Origin: Maricaulis sp.
Lineage (GTDB): Bacteria; Pseudomonadota; Alphaproteobacteria; Caulobacterales; Maricaulaceae
Reading direction: 5' to 3'
DNA length: 64,000 nucleotides
Assembly (NCBI RefSeq): GCF_015665295.1
Contig: NZ_JADFAJ010000014.1
Span: forward strand, 1 to 64,000
Position 1 is the first letter of the stretch. The number at the start of each line of letters is the position of its first letter. Below the pieces are notes generated by a model. That model was not told the origin of the DNA. It did not search any database and saw only the letters and a program-made list of their open reading frames with translations. Position numbers and translations under genes: made by a program. Shown piece after piece: positions 8,634 to 16,893 of the stretch.

Positions 8634-9445
8634 ACCGGACGCGTTTCCCAGAAGCTGTTGACGATCCGCCATTCACCCGCGACCCGCAGCAGCAAGACCC
8701 ACTCGGTCCTGTCAGCCGCCTCGATACGGGCCGCACCGGTTGCCCGGGTCGCCTCGAACACGGTGACGCGCGATGGCGCAGTCGCGACACCCCGGGCGTC
8801 AAGACGCATGGCGATCGTCTCGAGGGTTTCCGGGGCCAGATATTCGCGATCGCCGCTGCGATCCACATGACGGCGGTCGAAATCAGGGTAGACGGCGGCG
8901 ACCACCGCGTCAGCGTCGCCGGCATCCCAGGCTTCGGCGTAGCGCGCCACCACCCCACCGATCAGCTCGATATCATTTGCCCGGTCAGGATTGTCGATCC
9001 ACTCGAAAGCGCCATAGGCGCAGTTCACCAGGACCCATTCGCCATTGATGCGCGTGCCGACAAAGAAATCATACCAGTCAGCATCTGCGGTGAGCTGGAA
9101 CAGGCCGGTGTCCGACGTTGTGTCGAAGAAGCGTACATCGACGGTGGAGGTCACCGGATCGAGACGACCGTCTGCATTGTAGAGCTCACCGAGGATTTGC
9201 AAATCACCAGGCGTGAGGTTTTCTATCGTCATCCGGCCGAGGCCCTGAAAATCCGGCCGCAAACCCAGCTTGGACAATTCGGGATGGACGGTCGACAGGA
9301 CCTGTCCGGGGTCGCGCGCATAAAATCCGCGGGCAAAACGATCGGCGAGCGGTTCGAGCGCGGCCTCGGTGGCCGGATCGTCGGCCACGGCGCCGGCGGC
9401 AGCTGTGAAATGGAGAATGGCGGCTGCCAATAGCATGCGGATCAT
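8630..9445 (-). CDS. Exported protein with two SnoaL/NTF2-like (lumazine-binding type) domains
   Basis: A 271-residue secreted protein. The start at 9445 has AGGGGA upstream and gives a signal peptide ending near GAVADD. The mature part is an internal duplication: LADRFARGFYARDPGQVLSTVHPELSKLGLRP resembles VVARYAEAWDAGDADAVVAAVYPDFDRRHVDR. Each is followed by a strand pair ending in GEWVLVNCAYGAFEW or GEWRIVNSFWETRP. This is the pattern of 'putative lumazine-binding' NTF2-fold proteins in tandem. No enzymatic residues are obvious, and function is unknown; such folds commonly bind small molecules. Confidence 0.75.
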   Translation of the reverse strand: MIRMLLAAAILHFTAAAGAVADDPATEAALEPLADRFARGFYARDPGQVLSTVHPELSKLGLRPDFQGLGRMTIENLTPGDLQILGELYNADGRLDPVTSTVDVRFFDTTSDTGLFQLTADADWYDFFVGTRINGEWVLVNCAYGAFEWIDNPDRANDIELIGGVVARYAEAWDAGDADAVVAAVYPDFDRRHVDRSGDREYLAPETLETIAMRLDARGVATAPSRVTVFEATRATGAARIEAADRTEWVLLLRVAGEWRIVNSFWETRPV

Positions 9446-9536
9446 CTGTGTCCCCTGTGAAAACCGAGCGCCTTGTTTGCCACGGCGGGACGCGGCGATG
9501 AGTTTCAAGTGGGCAAGGTCGTTCACTTGGCCGTGA

Positions 9537-10706
9537 TCAGCGCCGCAGCGGTGCAAAGCGGCGGTGCGCGAGGCCTTCAAGCAGCCACTCCACGGGCCCG
9601 GCCCGCAAATACCGGTCGCACAGCCAGATCAGGCCGGACTGCAGCACGCACAGCCCCAGTCCAAGCGCAAACAGGCCGAGCGGCCCGATCCGGCCATACA
9701 GGGCAAGGCCGGGCAGGCCGGAGAAGAGCAGGGTCAAGACCAGGATCTGGCCGACTACGACTGACAGCCAGAGATGGCCGGCGCGGATCAGCAGCAATTG
9801 CACCGGTTCGGCCAGCCTGAAGCGGACTGCAAGCACGACAAGCGCGGCATAGCCGTAGGCCGTCAACAGCGCCCCGGCTGCATGGGCGGCCATGCCCCGG
9901 CTGACCTGCGACGGGGCAAAATCACTGCCCAGCGCGAGCAGCGCCGCCCAGCCATTGAGCGGCAGCCCGATGCCCAGGGTCACGGCGGCGCTGAACACCA
10001 GCGGCATGACAGGCCACCGCCCGCCCCAGAAATTGCGCTCGACCAGCTCCATGCCGAGCAGGATCAGTCCGAGCACACCGCCGCCGAGAAAGAACATCTC
10101 GACCAGGTGGAATTGCAGCGCCGTGGCCATGTTGTCCGGCAGCCGCGCGAGGAAGCCGGACTGGTGCGAGGCCTCGACCGCCAGGATCCGCGCGGCGTCC
10201 AGGCCGAGCAGGTCGGCGAGGCCCATTGTGTCGGGCAGAAGGGCCAGTATGCCGGCACCGGCCAGCAGAATGAGGAATGTCCCGCCGATCAGGGCGCCGA
10301 GCGTCATCCAGCGGGTGGCCGGCTGCAGCGCCTGCATCGGCCGTGCAATCATTCCTGCAAGCGCCATCACGGTGATCAGTTCGCCATGCCAGAACAGATA
10401 GGCGGCCACCAGGCCGAGCAGGCACATCCAGCCCAGCGTGCCGCGCTCGCCGACCTCTGCGCCCAGCGCCAGGGACGACCCGAACAGGACGACGAGCAGA
10501 ATATTGAATACCCAGGAAGCGAAGGTCTGGCCGAACCACCAGGCCAGCTGGTCGGCCGGTCCCGGATCAGCGGCCTGCAGCGGCAGCAGGTCGGCCGCCG
10601 CCCAGACATGGGCGTAGCCGGGAAGATTGGCGCACAGCAGACCGAAAACGGTCAGGCCAAGCATGATCAGGACACCCGCCTCATCGCTTTCGCTCGCCTG
10701 GCTCAT
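9537..10706 (-). CDS. DUF418-domain membrane protein (YeiB-like)
   Basis: A 389-residue protein with about ten hydrophobic helices. The C-terminal half carries the DUF418 hallmark: a large hydrophobic block ending in GPVEWLLEGL, close to the G-P-x-E-W-L motif of the family. The N-terminus has LLCANLPGYAH, matching the R-G-x-A-L/N-x-P region of YeiB-type proteins in degenerate form. Members are thought to be transporters or acyltransferase relatives in the inner membrane, but no substrate is established. It appears monocistronic and starts at ATG 10706. Confidence 0.8.
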   Translation of the reverse strand: MSQASESDEAGVLIMLGLTVFGLLCANLPGYAHVWAAADLLPLQAADPGPADQLAWWFGQTFASWVFNILLVVLFGSSLALGAEVGERGTLGWMCLLGLVAAYLFWHGELITVMALAGMIARPMQALQPATRWMTLGALIGGTFLILLAGAGILALLPDTMGLADLLGLDAARILAVEASHQSGFLARLPDNMATALQFHLVEMFFLGGGVLGLILLGMELVERNFWGGRWPVMPLVFSAAVTLGIGLPLNGWAALLALGSDFAPSQVSRGMAAHAAGALLTAYGYAALVVLAVRFRLAEPVQLLLIRAGHLWLSVVVGQILVLTLLFSGLPGLALYGRIGPLGLFALGLGLCVLQSGLIWLCDRYLRAGPVEWLLEGLAHRRFAPLRR

Positions 10707-10850
10707 GCCGCCTTCCCCGGGGGACCCGCCCCATTTCCGCCATCTTCTTACAAACTCTTCACAAACTTCTCATGTTTGGTGAATTGCGCTCACCGTATGC
10801 AGGTAGCAGGCATATGTTCAATACATTCGGGACCCAGGGGCGCACCTGAC

Positions 10851-11120
10851 ATGGTCGAATTCATCATCGCCATAATCGAATGGTTCGCCGTGGTCGCCCT
10901 GTCCTCGATGGGAATCGAGACGTTGGAGGCCGGCAATTGCGCCGCCGATTCAACCGGGCGGCCCGCCGAATACCGTGAAGCCGCACTGCTGGTGAGTGAC
11001 GCCGATGCCAAGCTCGGCTGGGCTCGAATTCGCAGCGATGGCTGCAATCAGTGGATGCCTGTTCGCGACGCTCAGGAAATGCCGGAATTGCTCTCGCCTC
11101 CGCTGGTCTATAACAGCTGA
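10851..11120 (+). CDS. Small hypothetical protein
   Basis: An 89-residue reading frame starting with a hydrophobic stretch (MVEFIIAIIEWFAVVALSSMG) followed by a polar domain with two cysteines (GNCAAD, SDGCNQW) and SDADAKLGWARIRSDGCNQWMPVRDAQEMPELL. The N-terminus could be a membrane anchor or uncleaved signal. AGGGG lies 10 bases before the ATG. No family is recognised. A competing antisense frame (10790-11047) lacks any such organisation. It lies alone between the DUF418 gene and the TipN-like gene. Confidence 0.5.
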   Translation: MVEFIIAIIEWFAVVALSSMGIETLEAGNCAADSTGRPAEYREAALLVSDADAKLGWARIRSDGCNQWMPVRDAQEMPELLSPPLVYNS

Positions 11121-11290
11121 TACGCCGAGCGGCCGTCAATCCACGCGACCTTTCCGCTGCAAATATTGAATTTGCATAGATTATCTGTGTGCCTCACGCG
11201 CATCTCCCCCTATTCTCTGTCATGATATCCAGCTCCGGCAGGCGCGCCCGCGCGCCGGCGGGAGGCCGACAGCAGCCAGCCAGGCCCGAA

Positions 11291-13327
11291 ATGACCGAGA
11301 CCAGCCAAGACCACACGATCGAACTCGCGGAGATGACCATGGCCGACGAGGACAGCAAGCAACCGATCACCGAGACCGGCACCACGGCACTGACCGCGCA
11401 GGCCGCACCGGAGGCGAATGCCGGCGACGCACCGCCGCGTGGTGGCAACTGGCTGGTCTGGCTGGGCAATTGCTTTGCGCTGTTCTGGGTCGGTGGCGCC
11501 AGCGCCTTCCTTTGGGGCTATCTGGGCATCCAGTCGCTCGAGGCGCTGGGCGGTTACGGCTTCGGCCAGCTGACCGGCCTGTCGGTCTTTGCCCTCCTGC
11601 CGGCCCTCATCTTCATCATCGCCGGCATGATGGCGCGCGAGATCGTGCGCAATTCCGCCAATACGCGCCGCGTCGAGATTGCCATCCGCAAACTCTCGGA
11701 ACCGGCGCAATATGCCCGGCACGAAGTGCAGACCCTGTCCGACGCCGTCTCCGGCGAGGTCGAGCGGATCAATACCGCGCTGGAAAGCGCCCTCGCCCGC
11801 CTCGCGGCGATGGAAGAAGTCATCAGCCATCACGCGGAATCGCTCGAGCAATCGGCCAGCGATGCCCGCGACCGCACCGAACACCTGCTCAAGGGGCTGC
11901 GCACAGAGCGCCTGCGCCTCGGCGAGGTATCGGAATCGCTCGACGACAAGGCCGCCCTGATCGCCGCCGCGATTTCCGACCAGTCCAAGATGGTTGCTGC
12001 TGCCGCCGAACTGGCTGCCAGCCAAGCTTCGGACAGTGAGCGCCGTATCCGCGCCAGCGTCGCGGGCCTCAATGAGGCCGGCAGTGCGGTCACCGAGCGC
12101 AGCGATGCCGCAGCCCTTGTGATCGCCGAACGCACGGGCCATCTGCGCGAACTCTCGGACGGGCTCAAGGAGCGTTCGGAAAATCTCGACGCAGCCTATG
12201 TGAAACACCGCCAGCGCCTGTCCGACGCCAGTGAGGCGCTGCGCAAGGAGCAGGAAAAGATCGCCGCCGCCCTCGACTTCCACAAGGCCGAGCTGGAAGT
12301 CATGGCATCGACCGCCCGCGACGGCGCCGACGCGCTCAATTCCGCTGCCTCCAACGGCGCTGTGGCCTTCCGCGAAGCCGTCGAGGCTGCAATCGAGCGC
12401 GCCGACGGCATGGCCGGCCGGGTCCGCGCCGAGACCGAAAGCGCCGCCCAGGAACATGAATCCGCCCTGGCCCGCCTGATCGCTTCGGCCCAGGAAGCCA
12501 AGGCCGTGTCCGACGCCGCAATCGACGCGATCGAGGCCCAGGCTGATATCGTCGCCAGCAAGGTCGAGTTGACCAATGAGGCCGCGTATGAAGCCGCCCG
12601 TCGCTCGGACGAGGCGTTCGAACTGCGCCTGGCAGAAGCCGACAAGCTGACCAAGCGCGCCTCGGTCGCCGCCGACGAGGCTGCCGAATCCGTCCGCAAG
12701 CGCCTCGAATCCGTCCTGGCGTCGGCCCGTTCGGAAACCCAGACCGTCGAGCGCCATATCGATACGATGATCGAACGCCTTGGCGAAATGCCCGGCATGG
12801 CGCGTGATCGCGCCCAGGAAGCGGCAGACACGCTGCGTCGCGGGCTTGAGGGCCTCAATGCGGCCGCCATGGCCGCCGCCGAGGAAGCGCAGGAAATCGA
12901 TGCCGCCTTCCAGGCCCGCATCCGCCAAAACTATGAATTGCTGTCCGATTTCATGTTGCGCATGGGATCGGTCGCGGGCGGGCGCCGGGCGCCGGAGCTG
13001 GCGACCAATGAACTGCCTGACCCGCTGGCCGGTCGCAAGGCGCGTCGCGCACCGGCCGAGTCGGCTGAGACGCCGCAAGCCGGGCCGGACAGTGGCGAGC
13101 ATGACGACATGACCCGTCCGCTTGGCCATAGCGAAGCCTCGACCCAGCCGCGCGCCGACAATGCCGTCGGCTTCCCGGAACGCGGTGGGCGCCGCAACAG
13201 CTCAGCGTCCAGCGAGCCAGGCTGGCGCTGGAAGGACCTGCTGTCCTCGATGCCGGAAGACGATGACACCCCGCCGGCCAAGCGCGGCCGGGGCGGGCGC
13301 AAGGACAAGGACGGGTCGGAGGACTGA
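11291..13327 (+). CDS. TipN-like polarity protein (two membrane helices plus long coiled coil)
   Basis: About 678 residues from the ATG at 11291; starts at 11222 or 11189 cannot be excluded because no strong Shine-Dalgarno sequence is visible. After a 50-residue acidic N-terminus come two membrane helices (about 54-80 and 92-114) separated by a short glycine-rich turn. A continuous, alanine- and glutamate-rich coiled coil runs from about 120 to 590 with abundant heptads. The tail is disordered and charged, with a conserved-looking WRWKDLLSSMP block close to the end. This architecture matches TipN of Caulobacter, the new-pole landmark that guides flagellum placement and chromosome segregation. 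Identity rests on architecture and the tail block, not on an alignment. It is convergent with the Mla-type lipoprotein gene. Confidence 0.6.
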   Translation: MTETSQDHTIELAEMTMADEDSKQPITETGTTALTAQAAPEANAGDAPPRGGNWLVWLGNCFALFWVGGASAFLWGYLGIQSLEALGGYGFGQLTGLSVFALLPALIFIIAGMMAREIVRNSANTRRVEIAIRKLSEPAQYARHEVQTLSDAVSGEVERINTALESALARLAAMEEVISHHAESLEQSASDARDRTEHLLKGLRTERLRLGEVSESLDDKAALIAAAISDQSKMVAAAAELAASQASDSERRIRASVAGLNEAGSAVTERSDAAALVIAERTGHLRELSDGLKERSENLDAAYVKHRQRLSDASEALRKEQEKIAAALDFHKAELEVMASTARDGADALNSAASNGAVAFREAVEAAIERADGMAGRVRAETESAAQEHESALARLIASAQEAKAVSDAAIDAIEAQADIVASKVELTNEAAYEAARRSDEAFELRLAEADKLTKRASVAADEAAESVRKRLESVLASARSETQTVERHIDTMIERLGEMPGMARDRAQEAADTLRRGLEGLNAAAMAAAEEAQEIDAAFQARIRQNYELLSDFMLRMGSVAGGRRAPELATNELPDPLAGRKARRAPAESAETPQAGPDSGEHDDMTRPLGHSEASTQPRADNAVGFPERGGRRNSSASSEPGWRWKDLLSSMPEDDDTPPAKRGRGGRKDKDGSED

Positions 13328-13375
13328 TCGCCGGGGCAGCGCGCCCGGTCGGTCAGAACCCCGCCTTGCCGGGAC

Positions 13376-14008
13376 TCATTGTTCGGCGAGGATCCGCGTC
13401 CGCTCGGCCGTCCAGTCCGCGATTTCGCGACTGGCGCCACTTGTCGCCTCGTCAAAAGCCGCGATGATGGCAGAGGTCCGGTTGGCATGGGCCCGCACGT
13501 CAACCGTCACCACACGGGCACCGGCAAAGCGGCGCCCCTGTTCAGCGACCAGACGCGCGGCGATACGCACCCGCACAAGCGGGACCGTGTCCGGACCTTG
13601 ATCATAGACAGCCTCGAACTCCTGCAGATCGAGACGCAGCTCATAATCGGCCCGAACGCCGTCATCGGCGCGCGTCGGTGCAAGCCGGCGGTCCTCGGCA
13701 TTGAAGGTATCAATCATCAGCGACTGGACCAGGCGTGGCGCCGGCGAAATCCACCGCGCCTCCCCGATATAGGCAAGGCTGCCACCGTCCTGCATGACGG
13801 CGATCTGGTCACCGGACAGCCCCCGCGGCGCGTTCGGCGTGTCGATCTCGATGATCACCCAGTCCTCACCCGCCAGCTCGACCGGCTGGGGCGATGACAG
13901 GCGATAGACGCTGACCGGCTCGGACGCCGGCAACAGCGAGACACAGGCCGAGACCGACAAGGCACCCAAACCGACCAGGGCGGCCCGGACATGGCGTGAT
14001 CCGTTCAT
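13376..14008 (-). CDS. ABC-transport auxiliary lipoprotein (DUF330/PqiC-like) of the Mla-type system
   Basis: A 210-residue lipoprotein with signal MNGSRHVRAALVGLGALSVSAC, where the cysteine would be acylated. The mature part begins PASEPVSVYRLSSPQPV and has the IEIDTPNAPRGLSGDQIAV and PRLVQSLMIDTF segments of ABC-type auxiliary lipoproteins. It is the last gene of the four-gene lipid transport set and overlaps the MCE gene by 4 bases (ATGA). In such systems the lipoprotein sits in the outer membrane or periplasm and receives lipids from the MCE ring. It stands in the place that mlaC occupies in enterobacterial operons. Confidence 0.82.
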   Translation of the reverse strand: MNGSRHVRAALVGLGALSVSACVSLLPASEPVSVYRLSSPQPVELAGEDWVIIEIDTPNAPRGLSGDQIAVMQDGGSLAYIGEARWISPAPRLVQSLMIDTFNAEDRRLAPTRADDGVRADYELRLDLQEFEAVYDQGPDTVPLVRVRIAARLVAEQGRRFAGARVVTVDVRAHANRTSAIIAAFDEATSGASREIADWTAERTRILAEQ

Positions 14009-14955
14009 TGCGGCACCTCCACGGTTTCGCGGGGCGCTCCGGCAATGAAGCCGCCCGGATTGCTTTCCACTTCCGACGTGATCCGCTCGAGTGAAGCCAC
14101 GACGCGGCGCAGATCGGACAGCGTACGATTGAGATCCTCGATACCGCTGTCGGCGAGACTTTCAAGCGCCGGCTGCAAGGTCAGGACGATCTGGTTGGTG
14201 TCGGCTGCGGCCTGGTTCACGGCCATCGCCGCCAGCGTCGTCTCATTCGTCGCAAGCGTCATCTCATTGTTGAGGAAGGCATCCGCCGTATCACCGAATT
14301 GTTGCAGGGAGGCCGCCGCTTGCGACATGTCACGGGCGGCCGTGTCAATGCTCGCCAGGGTGCGCCGCATGTCCGAGATCAGCGCTTCTTCCTCGGACAG
14401 GCGGTCGGTGATCTCGCGGAGATTGGTGAGCGTCGCCGAGACCTCGCCGACATTCTGCTCGCTGAGCAGGGCGGTCAGGCGAAACAGGGCTGACTGGGCA
14501 GCATCCAGCACGTCTTCCGAGCCCTCGACAAGGCCTTCCAGCTGGGCGCGCCGGGCAAAGATGCGCGGCGGCGGACGCCCCGCCTCGCTGCGCAGGCGCT
14601 CGGCTTCAGGCGTGCCGCCGGTAATCAGGATGTAGGACAGGCCGGTCAGACCCTGCGGCTCAAGCTGGGCGAAACTGTCGACCCGGACCGGGGTCTGGGC
14701 CAGCACCTGGATGCGCGCGATGACCCGGCTCTGGTCGTCCAGCTCCAGATCCGTGACCTCGCCGACCTGGATGCCGTTGAAGCGGACCTCGCCGCTTTCG
14801 CGCAACCCGCGCACCGGGCCATCGAAGACGATGTCATAGATGGCATAGTCCTCGTCAAAGGAGACCTTGCCGAGCCACAGCGCGAAAAAGCCGCCGGCCG
14901 CCAGCAGGAGCACGGCGAACAGGCCGACCAGGGCGTGATGGGCTTTGGTTTCCAT
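14005..14955 (-). CDS. mlaD: MCE-domain protein, MlaD-like
   Basis: A 316-residue protein. An N-terminal membrane helix (about residues 8-28, HALVGLFAVLLLAAGGFFALW) is followed by the MCE domain (about 38-118) with VFDGPVRGLRESGEVRFNGIQVGEV, the lipid-tunnel strand region. The C-terminal 170 residues are a helical coiled region (LLSEQNVGEVSATLTNLREITDRL...), longer than in E. coli MlaD, which could form a periplasmic needle. It oligomerises in known family members and passes lipid between permease and partner. It is 3 bases downstream of the ATPase gene. Confidence 0.88.
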   Translation of the reverse strand: METKAHHALVGLFAVLLLAAGGFFALWLGKVSFDEDYAIYDIVFDGPVRGLRESGEVRFNGIQVGEVTDLELDDQSRVIARIQVLAQTPVRVDSFAQLEPQGLTGLSYILITGGTPEAERLRSEAGRPPPRIFARRAQLEGLVEGSEDVLDAAQSALFRLTALLSEQNVGEVSATLTNLREITDRLSEEEALISDMRRTLASIDTAARDMSQAAASLQQFGDTADAFLNNEMTLATNETTLAAMAVNQAAADTNQIVLTLQPALESLADSGIEDLNRTLSDLRRVVASLERITSEVESNPGGFIAGAPRETVEVPQ

Positions 14956-14958
14956 GTC

Positions 14959-15732
14959 CTAGTTCTCCTTGCCGGCCATCGCGGCACGTCCGCGCGGCCC
15001 GTGGAAGTATGCCTTGATCCAGGGATGCGGGTTGTTCAACAAGTCCCTGATTGGCGCCACGGCTTCAACCCGCTTGTCGGCCAAAACGGCAACCCGGTCG
15101 CAAATCGAGTACAGACTGTCGAGATCGTGCGTGATCATGACCACAGTCAGGCCCAGGGCCTGCGACAATTCCAGGATCAGACTGTCGAAAGCCGCCGCCC
15201 CGATCGGATCAAGCCCGGCGGTCGGCTCGTCGAGAAACAGGATTTCCGGATCAAGCGCGAGGGCGCGCGCCAGCGCCGCGCGCTTGCGCATGCCGCCGGA
15301 CAGTTCAGACGGGAAGCGATCGGCCGCGCTCGGGTCAAGCCCGGCAAGGCCTATTTTCATGCCGGCGATCTCCTCCATCAGCGAGATCGGCATGTCGATA
15401 TGCTCGCGAAGCGGCGCCATCACGTTCTCCAGAACAGAGAGCGAGGTGAACAACGCGCCGTTCTGGAAGAGGACGCCAAGCCGGCTGTCGATACGCCGGC
15501 GTTCACGCTCGGACATTTCCGCCAGGCGCTGGCCGTTGAGCAGGATGTCGCCACCCTCTGGCCGTTTGAGGCCGAGAATGGTGTTGAGCAGCACCGTCTT
15601 GCCGGTTCCCGATCCGCCGACGATTCCGAGAATCTCGCCACGCCGCACATCAAGGTCGAGATGCTCGTGCACGACATGCGACCCGAAGGCGCTGCGCAGA
15701 TTGCGCACCGAGATGAGGATGTCGTCGCTCAA
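14959..15732 (-). CDS. mlaF: Lipid ABC transporter ATP-binding protein, MlaF-like
   Basis: A 257-residue ATPase. Walker A is GGSGTGKT (about residues 35-42), the Q-loop lies in LFQNGALFTSL, the ABC signature is LSGGM, Walker B is ILFLDEPTAGLDP, and the H-loop is MITHD. FQNGALF and DEPTAGLDPIGA are characteristic of the MlaF/MCE subgroup. The start codon is TTG at 15732, overlapping the stop of the permease gene, so translation is likely coupled. It energises the permease encoded upstream. Confidence 0.9.
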   Translation of the reverse strand: MSDDILISVRNLRSAFGSHVVHEHLDLDVRRGEILGIVGGSGTGKTVLLNTILGLKRPEGGDILLNGQRLAEMSERERRRIDSRLGVLFQNGALFTSLSVLENVMAPLREHIDMPISLMEEIAGMKIGLAGLDPSAADRFPSELSGGMRKRAALARALALDPEILFLDEPTAGLDPIGAAAFDSLILELSQALGLTVVMITHDLDSLYSICDRVAVLADKRVEAVAPIRDLLNNPHPWIKAYFHGPRGRAAMAGKEN

Positions 15733-16883
15733 ATCCCCAGCTCCAGATACATCATGGCAAACAGGGCTTCGAGCACGATCACGGCGAAGATTGACTGCAC
15801 CACGGAGGCCGTCACCCGGCGCCCCAGGGATTCCACATCGCCCTTCACCTGCATGCCCTGACGGCAGCCGATGATGGCGACGACGAGGCCGAAGACGGGT
15901 GCCTTCGACATGCCGACCCAGAAATGGCTGATATCGAGTTCGCTGTGCAGGCGGGTGAAGAAAAGCGCCGGCGAGATGTCCTGGGCCGACCAGGCCACCA
16001 GCATGCCCCCGAAAATACCGGCCACCATCGCCCCGAAGGTCAACAAGGGCGCCATCAGCACGCAGGCGACGACGCGCGGCAGGACCAGCGCCTCGAACGG
16101 GTCGAGACCGAGTACGCGCATCGCATCGACCTCCTGCTGCATCTTCATGGCGCCGATCGAGGCGGTGAAGGCACTGTCAGATCGTCCTGCCAGCATGATG
16201 GCGGTGATCAGCACGCCGAACTCACGCAGCACGGAAATCCCGACCAGCTCGACGGTGAAAACCGAAAATCCGACGCTCTGCAGCAGGTTGGCGCCCATAT
16301 AGGCAACCACCGACCCGATGAAGAAGGACAGCACGGCAACGATCGGCAGGGCGTTGACGCCGACCTCTTCCATCGCCCAGACGGTCGGAGTGAGCCGAAA
16401 GCGCCAGGGCTGGAGAAAGCAACGCATCCCGGTGGTCAGCGTCTTGCCGAAAAAAGCGAAGGTGTCGACGGCTTCGAGATAGGCGGCTTCCAGGCCAGCG
16501 CCGATGCGCGCCATGGCCTTCATGAAGCCGAAGGTGGGCACTTCCTCGGGGCCGCAGACCTGGGTGCGCTGGCGCACTTCCTCGATCAGGCGGCGGGCGG
16601 TGCGGTGGCTGCCGACAAAATGGAAATCCGCGTCGGGCGTCGGGCAGCGCCGTGTCGCCCGTCCCAGCAGATAGGCCCCCGCCGTATCGACGCGGCCGAG
16701 ATGGGTGAGGTCGACGATGATGTCGCAGGGATCATTCGAGCGTTCAACGGCACGGATGGCGCTGTCATGCCGGCCGATCGTATCGACGACCCAATCGCCA
16801 TGGGGTTCGAGGATCGTGCGCTTGCCTTGCTCGCGCACAACCAGTTCGGCTCTCGCCGGCGATTCGTCCCGCATTCCCCTCAT
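15729..16883 (-). CDS. mlaE: Lipid ABC transporter permease, MlaE-like, with fused N-terminal STAS domain
   Basis: 384 residues from the ATG at 16883, which has AGGA 8 bases upstream; the longer frame would overlap the preceding gene. Residues 1-110 form a STAS-like domain (IIVDLTHLGRVDTAGAYLLGRA), equivalent to the separate MlaB protein of enterobacteria. Residues 130-384 are the MlaE permease with GSVVAYMGANLLQSVG, the hallmark GRSDSAFTASIGAMKMQQEVDAM, and LPRVVACVLMAPLL. It forms the membrane channel of the phospholipid transporter. The fusion is common in alphaproteobacteria. It begins 10 bases after the MFS gene, with which it may share a transcript. Confidence 0.9.
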   Translation of the reverse strand: MRGMRDESPARAELVVREQGKRTILEPHGDWVVDTIGRHDSAIRAVERSNDPCDIIVDLTHLGRVDTAGAYLLGRATRRCPTPDADFHFVGSHRTARRLIEEVRQRTQVCGPEEVPTFGFMKAMARIGAGLEAAYLEAVDTFAFFGKTLTTGMRCFLQPWRFRLTPTVWAMEEVGVNALPIVAVLSFFIGSVVAYMGANLLQSVGFSVFTVELVGISVLREFGVLITAIMLAGRSDSAFTASIGAMKMQQEVDAMRVLGLDPFEALVLPRVVACVLMAPLLTFGAMVAGIFGGMLVAWSAQDISPALFFTRLHSELDISHFWVGMSKAPVFGLVVAIIGCRQGMQVKGDVESLGRRVTASVVQSIFAVIVLEALFAMMYLELGI

Positions 16884-16893
16884 GGCCCCGATC

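Noticed and set aside
11210-13129. Long minus-strand open frame of 639 codons
   Set aside because: Antisense to the TipN-like coiled-coil gene and without independent evidence.
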